Part shown: positions 12,076 through 14,840 of the stretch, piece after piece | Layout of the letters: every line of letters starts with the position of its first letter | Numbering within the stretch: the stretch's first letter is position 1 | NCBI GenBank assembly: GCA_028289095.1 | Contig: JAQGGY010000051.1 | Location: forward strand, 1-14,840 | Origin: Candidatus Saccharimonadota bacterium | GTDB lineage: Bacteria > Patescibacteriota > Saccharimonadia > Saccharimonadales > Saccharimonadaceae | DNA: 14,840 bases | Direction: 5' to 3' | Notes under the pieces: model-generated | Databases searched by the model: none | Told to the model about the DNA's origin: nothing | What the model saw: only the letters and a program-made list of their open reading frames with translations | Position numbers and translations under genes: made by a program

Positions 12076-13131
12076 TTAGATTTTGACAATATCTTTGTCG
12101 GCCTTCTTGGAGGCAGCGATTGATGCGGCGATAATCAGCACGCCAATCCCACCAGCGATTGCTTCTGGGATACTAAAAAACAAGCTGAATAACAGTATTA
12201 CTGCCAGGACTCCGATAGTGTAATGGGCGCCATGCTCGATAAATGGATAGGCGTGCAATACTTTGTGACGGACCATGTATAACGTCATGGATCGTACCCA
12301 TACGGCGCCAACACCTAATCCAACAGCGATTAATATAACATTCTGCGTCACCGCAAAGGCACCGATAACACCGTCCAGACTAAAGCTGGCGTCTAATACT
12401 TCTAAATAAATAAACGCACTAAATCCGGCCATACCAGTTTTAAGTAACTTCTTACCAGCCAACTTTTCTGACTTTTCATGCTGCTTCGTAAAGAAGGCCG
12501 ATAGCCCGCTAACTGTCAGGTACACCAAGATACCAACGACACCGGCAATTGCCGTTTCTTTTGGATGCTGATTGGCAGGCAGCAACGTCACGAATGTCAG
12601 CACAGCTGCGCTAACGACCATTGGCATCCACCAATGACCAGCTTTTTGCATAGGACGCTCGATCTTTTTCAGCCAATGGACGTGACGCGTTTTATCAAAC
12701 AAGAAGTGCAATGCCAGCATCAACAGGAACATACTACCAAATGCAGCAATACTAGTATGCGCACCTTGGATTGCAGCGGCATATTCTTTTGGATTATTCA
12801 GTGCCAGATCCAGTACTTCGTTCCACGGCAGCCCCGCGCTGAACATAACAACCAGGATAGGGAACACAATACGCATGCCGAACACTGCGACCAAAATACC
12901 AATGGTCATGAATATATGTTGCCAAAATGCGCTCATCGTATTTAGCACTTTTGCATTCACGATTGCATTGTCAAAACTGAACGTTACTTCAATGACCATT
13001 AACGCCAGGGTGACAAGCGCAGCTTCCCATCCTAGGTAGACATACACGAACACAAGTGCGAGTATACTGATAATAATAGAGCCGCCAAACGAACGGAATA
13101 AGTGGTTGGATTTGTTAAGTATTTCTGACAT
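12076..13131 (-). CDS. TerC family / DUF475 integral membrane protein
   Basis: A 351-residue protein with about eight to nine membrane segments. Two related acidic membrane motifs, E48-V-T-F-S-F-D54-N55 and E244-V-L-D-A-S-F-S-L-D253, are the duplicated metal-site signature of the TerC superfamily. The length and the long central soluble loop (about 145-168) match the DUF475 branch. TerC proteins are linked to metal (manganese) export and tellurite resistance; DUF475 has no settled role. I chose ATG 13131 because TATAAT (minus strand, 13139-13144) ends seven bases before it. A start at 13203 would add 24 polar residues and run across the promoter. The gene is divergent from the kinase-like gene at 13225, with both -10 boxes in the 93-base gap. 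Confidence 0.88.
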   Translation of the reverse strand: MSEILNKSNHLFRSFGGSIIISILALVFVYVYLGWEAALVTLALMVIEVTFSFDNAIVNAKVLNTMSAFWQHIFMTIGILVAVFGMRIVFPILVVMFSAGLPWNEVLDLALNNPKEYAAAIQGAHTSIAAFGSMFLLMLALHFLFDKTRHVHWLKKIERPMQKAGHWWMPMVVSAAVLTFVTLLPANQHPKETAIAGVVGILVYLTVSGLSAFFTKQHEKSEKLAGKKLLKTGMAGFSAFIYLEVLDASFSLDGVIGAFAVTQNVILIAVGLGVGAVWVRSMTLYMVRHKVLHAYPFIEHGAHYTIGVLAVILLFSLFFSIPEAIAGGIGVLIIAASIAASKKADKDIVKI

Positions 13132-13138
13132 TCTATCC

Positions 13139-13144
13139 ATTATA
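13139..13144 (-). promoter_or_regulatory. -10 element of the TerC/DUF475 gene, predicted leaderless
   Basis: ATTATA on the plus strand reads TATAAT on the minus strand. Seven bases separate it from the ATG at 13131. No Shine-Dalgarno sequence. Confidence 0.65.
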
Positions 13145-13208
13145 ACGGCTATGTTTGGTTTTATGGAAATTTTATCAGCAATCGTCGGTGTATATTCACG
13201 CATATATT

Positions 13209-13217
13209 TGCTATACT
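13209..13217 (+). promoter_or_regulatory. Extended -10 promoter of the kinase-like gene, predicted leaderless
   Basis: TG (13209-13210) + C + TATACT (13212-13217), then seven bases to ATG 13225. Confidence 0.7.
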
Positions 13218-13224
13218 GTCATAT

Positions 13225-13812
13225 ATGAAATCATTAAGTCTTGCCCAACCACACATAATCGTTATGGTTGGCGTACCTGGGTCGGGAAAAAGTTTTTTTG
13301 CTGAAAATTTTGCCCAGACGTTTAACGCGCCGTATGTTAGTTTAGAAAAAATTATTCCCTATACGACAAGCGACGACGACGCGATGACATTGATGCAACA
13401 GTACGTTGACGAATTACTAAAAACCAACCGTTCATTTATAATTGAAGGTGGTACGGATACGCGTATTGAACGCGAAAAACTCGCGCGCAAGGCAAAAGCC
13501 GCCGGATATGAATCGCTGATAGTATGGGTACAGACAGACCCTGCAACCGCACGCGTCCGTAGCATTCGGGATATTAAAAACAAGGTAAACCGCACACTTA
13601 CTGCGGTGGAATACGACCGTATCGTCAAACGCTTCACTGCACCGAATAGCTTGGAAAAGCCAACTGTAATTAGTGGTAAACACACCTATGCCACGCAGGC
13701 AAGAATCATATTAAAAAAATTATCGGCTGACCGTACAGAAATATCTACACACACTACCGCACCAGTTCGTCCCGTCGAGCGTAGTCGCCGAAATAACATC
13801 ATCGTCAGATAG
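13225..13812 (+). CDS. P-loop ATPase/kinase-like protein (AAA_33 / zeta-type)
   Basis: A 195-residue cytosolic protein. Walker A is G16-V-P-G-S-G-K22-S23 after a beta strand (IIVMVGV). Residues 70-76 (SFIIEGG) give a second strand that ends at an acidic residue, as in polynucleotide-kinase-like or zeta-toxin-like P-loop kinases. VQTDPATARVRSIR (102-115) fits the arginine-bearing lid of such enzymes. The C-terminal 30 residues are basic and probably disordered (VRPVERSRRNNIIVR). The substrate is unknown, and no antitoxin-like gene lies next to it, so a toxin role is not supported. The metallopeptidase gene starts eight bases after its stop, so the two form an operon. Confidence 0.85.
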   Translation: MKSLSLAQPHIIVMVGVPGSGKSFFAENFAQTFNAPYVSLEKIIPYTTSDDDAMTLMQQYVDELLKTNRSFIIEGGTDTRIEREKLARKAKAAGYESLIVWVQTDPATARVRSIRDIKNKVNRTLTAVEYDRIVKRFTAPNSLEKPTVISGKHTYATQARIILKKLSADRTEISTHTTAPVRPVERSRRNNIIVR

Positions 13813-13820
13813 AAGGTATA

Positions 13821-14516
13821 ATGCCAACAATTATAGATGAAGAGTTTGGAACTATCACACTCAGGCGCAGCGCGCGCGCCTCTCATGTACGTATTAAAGT
13901 AGCGCCAGATGGCAGACTACGTGCTTCGCTACCGCTATACGCACCCATATTCTTGGTTAAAAGACTACTAAAGAATTCACGAGACGAACTGCGCGCCATG
14001 TTAGCGGAACAGCACAGCGAGACAACATTCGAACATGGTATGACGATCGGCAAAAGTCATTCGCTGATTGTTAGACTAACGACAGTCAAAGCCGTCAGCG
14101 CAACCCGTCACGGGCAACAGATTGTCGTATCATTACCAGCAGGCCAGCTACTTAATGACCCAGGCTCAGTTCGAGTCGTGCGCGACAGTGTCATTGAAGC
14201 CTTGCGTATCGAGGCAAAAAGCTATCTACCAAAGCGATTAGCGTTCCTTGCCAATAAATATAATGTTACCTACGAGAAAGTAAGATTCTCGCATGCCAGC
14301 GGTCGATGGGGGAGTTGTAGCAGCAACGGCACAATCAGCCTAAATATCGCCTTAATGAAATTGCCATTCGAATTAATCGATTACGTTTTAATCCATGAAC
14401 TCAGCCACACAGTCCATATGAACCATAGTGATGAATTCTGGAACCTCGTTCAAATAGGCGATCCACAGTATAAAATTCACCGTCGTGCACTAAAGAATGA
14501 AAATCCATCTATTTAA
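13821..14516 (+). CDS. YgjP-type (M48-like, DUF45) zinc metallopeptidase
   Basis: A 231-residue protein with the full signature of the YgjP/DUF45 family: RWGSCSSNGTISLN (162-175), H192-E193-L-S-H196 and a third likely zinc ligand H202 in MNHSDEFW. The N-terminal half is beta-rich with the usual basic TLRRSARASHVRIKV (12-26). There is no membrane segment or signal peptide, so it is cytosolic. These proteins are widespread and predicted proteases, but their targets are not established; relatives of the SprT type act on DNA-protein crosslinks. AAGG (13813-13816) lies four bases before the ATG. It is the second gene of an operon with the P-loop protein. Confidence 0.92.
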   Translation: MPTIIDEEFGTITLRRSARASHVRIKVAPDGRLRASLPLYAPIFLVKRLLKNSRDELRAMLAEQHSETTFEHGMTIGKSHSLIVRLTTVKAVSATRHGQQIVVSLPAGQLLNDPGSVRVVRDSVIEALRIEAKSYLPKRLAFLANKYNVTYEKVRFSHASGRWGSCSSNGTISLNIALMKLPFELIDYVLIHELSHTVHMNHSDEFWNLVQIGDPQYKIHRRALKNENPSI

Positions 14517-14532
14517 AATGCTTACGGTACAG

Positions 14533-14538
14533 TATAAT
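14533..14538 (+). promoter_or_regulatory. -10 element of the sensor gene at the right edge
   Basis: A perfect TATAAT. The start of transcription would be near 14545, giving a leader of about 24 bases that contains AAGGTGGGG (14556-14564), a good ribosome binding site four bases before ATG 14569. No clear -35. Confidence 0.6.
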
Positions 14539-14568
14539 TAAGCCTAATATGTACCAAGGTGGGGAACA

Positions 14569-14840
14569 ATGAACAGCAGCATCACACAAAGCATCCGCTT
14601 TGCCAACATACTAATTCCAATCATTCTTGTGCTATGCGTCCTGTTCAATTACGTCGATATGCAGGGCTCAGTGGAGATTATATTTATCATTCTGAGTATT
14701 CTCTGGGTTGTACTAAACGCTATTAGCCATGCCCACTCCACCTCACAGAAAGCCGACAACGCTGAACTCGAGCGCAGTAAGGCAAAAGAGTCACTCGAAC
14801 GTGACCGCATCCTGACAATCGTCAATAACCTGGCAGACGC
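14569..14840 (+). CDS. Membrane sensor protein, probably histidine kinase (5' part only)
   Basis: The first 90 codons are in the window and the gene runs off the right edge. There are two membrane segments (about 12-28 and 35-52) with a very short outside loop. A charged helix (58-80), likely a coiled-coil linker, follows, and then ILTIVNNLADA (81-91), which resembles the start of a PAS domain as found before the kinase core of membrane histidine kinases. The kinase motifs themselves are not in view, so a diguanylate cyclase or another PAS-bearing sensor remains possible. The start is supported by AAGGTGGGG and the TATAAT upstream. Confidence 0.65.
   Translation, partial: MNSSITQSIRFANILIPIILVLCVLFNYVDMQGSVEIIFIILSILWVVLNAISHAHSTSQKADNAELERSKAKESLERDRILTIVNNLAD

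Noticed and set aside
13225..14516. Toxin-antitoxin module from the zeta-like P-loop protein and its partner
   Set aside because: The partner is a YgjP-type metallopeptidase encoded downstream, not an antitoxin, and the P-loop protein lacks clear zeta-specific features.
1..14840. CRISPR array, tRNA or rRNA genes, insertion sequences
   Set aside because: Reading by eye found no regularly spaced repeats, no tRNA-like T-arm plus acceptor pattern and no transposase-like protein; a covariance search was not possible.

Overview
The window looks like a chromosomal segment of a Candidate Phyla Radiation bacterium, most likely Candidatus Saccharibacteria (TM7). This is inferred from gene content, not from a marker gene: a compact ApbE / FMN-binding / NqrB-FNR redox operon, a secreted coiled-coil protein of a type I associate with CPR genomes, a CxCx4C protein whose sequence I associate with the same group, a pilin-like protein, and many short single-gene units. 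TGA acts as a stop (for example at 6970-6972), so the UGA=Gly code of Gracilibacteria/Absconditabacteria does not apply. No tRNA, rRNA, CRISPR array or recognisable insertion sequence was seen. No stretch over 300 bases lacks a gene.

Layout. (1) 1-1418: a strong terminator; a membrane-anchored beta-sandwich protein; and, convergent to it, a winged-helix/Nudix fusion. (2) 1419-1610: an intergenic region with a 13-bp direct repeat and an inverted repeat. It is followed by a phage-type metallophosphoesterase (1611-2672), two unrecognised small proteins, a second Nudix hydrolase and a CxCx4C protein. (3) 4637-5587: a membrane-anchored family 16 glycoside hydrolase. (4) 5667-8471: a tightly coupled operon of an FMN-binding protein, ApbE flavin transferase and an NqrB/RnfD-like membrane domain fused to an FAD/NAD(P)H reductase. 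(5) 8559-9541: a promoter, a secreted His-rich/coiled-coil protein and an overlapping pilin-like protein, ended by a terminator. (6) 9648-11963: cardiolipin synthase and an SPFH/band-7 membrane protein, then a terminator. (7) 12076-13131 (minus strand): a TerC/DUF475 membrane protein, divergent from a P-loop kinase-like protein and a YgjP-type zinc metallopeptidase. (8) 14569-end: the start of a membrane sensor protein, probably a histidine kinase.

How the genes may work together. The redox operon implies electrons passing from cytosolic NAD(P)H through FAD and a membrane carrier to a covalently bound FMN outside the membrane. The final acceptor is not apparent. The secreted His-rich and pilin-like pair directly downstream has its own promoter, so a link to that pathway is only a guess. 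Cardiolipin synthase and the SPFH protein both concern membrane lipid organisation.

Expression signals split into two kinds. Several single genes have a -10 hexamer, often extended (TGn), ending 6 to 8 bases before the ATG and no Shine-Dalgarno sequence, which predicts leaderless mRNAs. Operon-internal genes and a few others have Shine-Dalgarno sites. I used these signals to correct the starts of the 3128, 6112, 9648, 11175 and 13131 genes.
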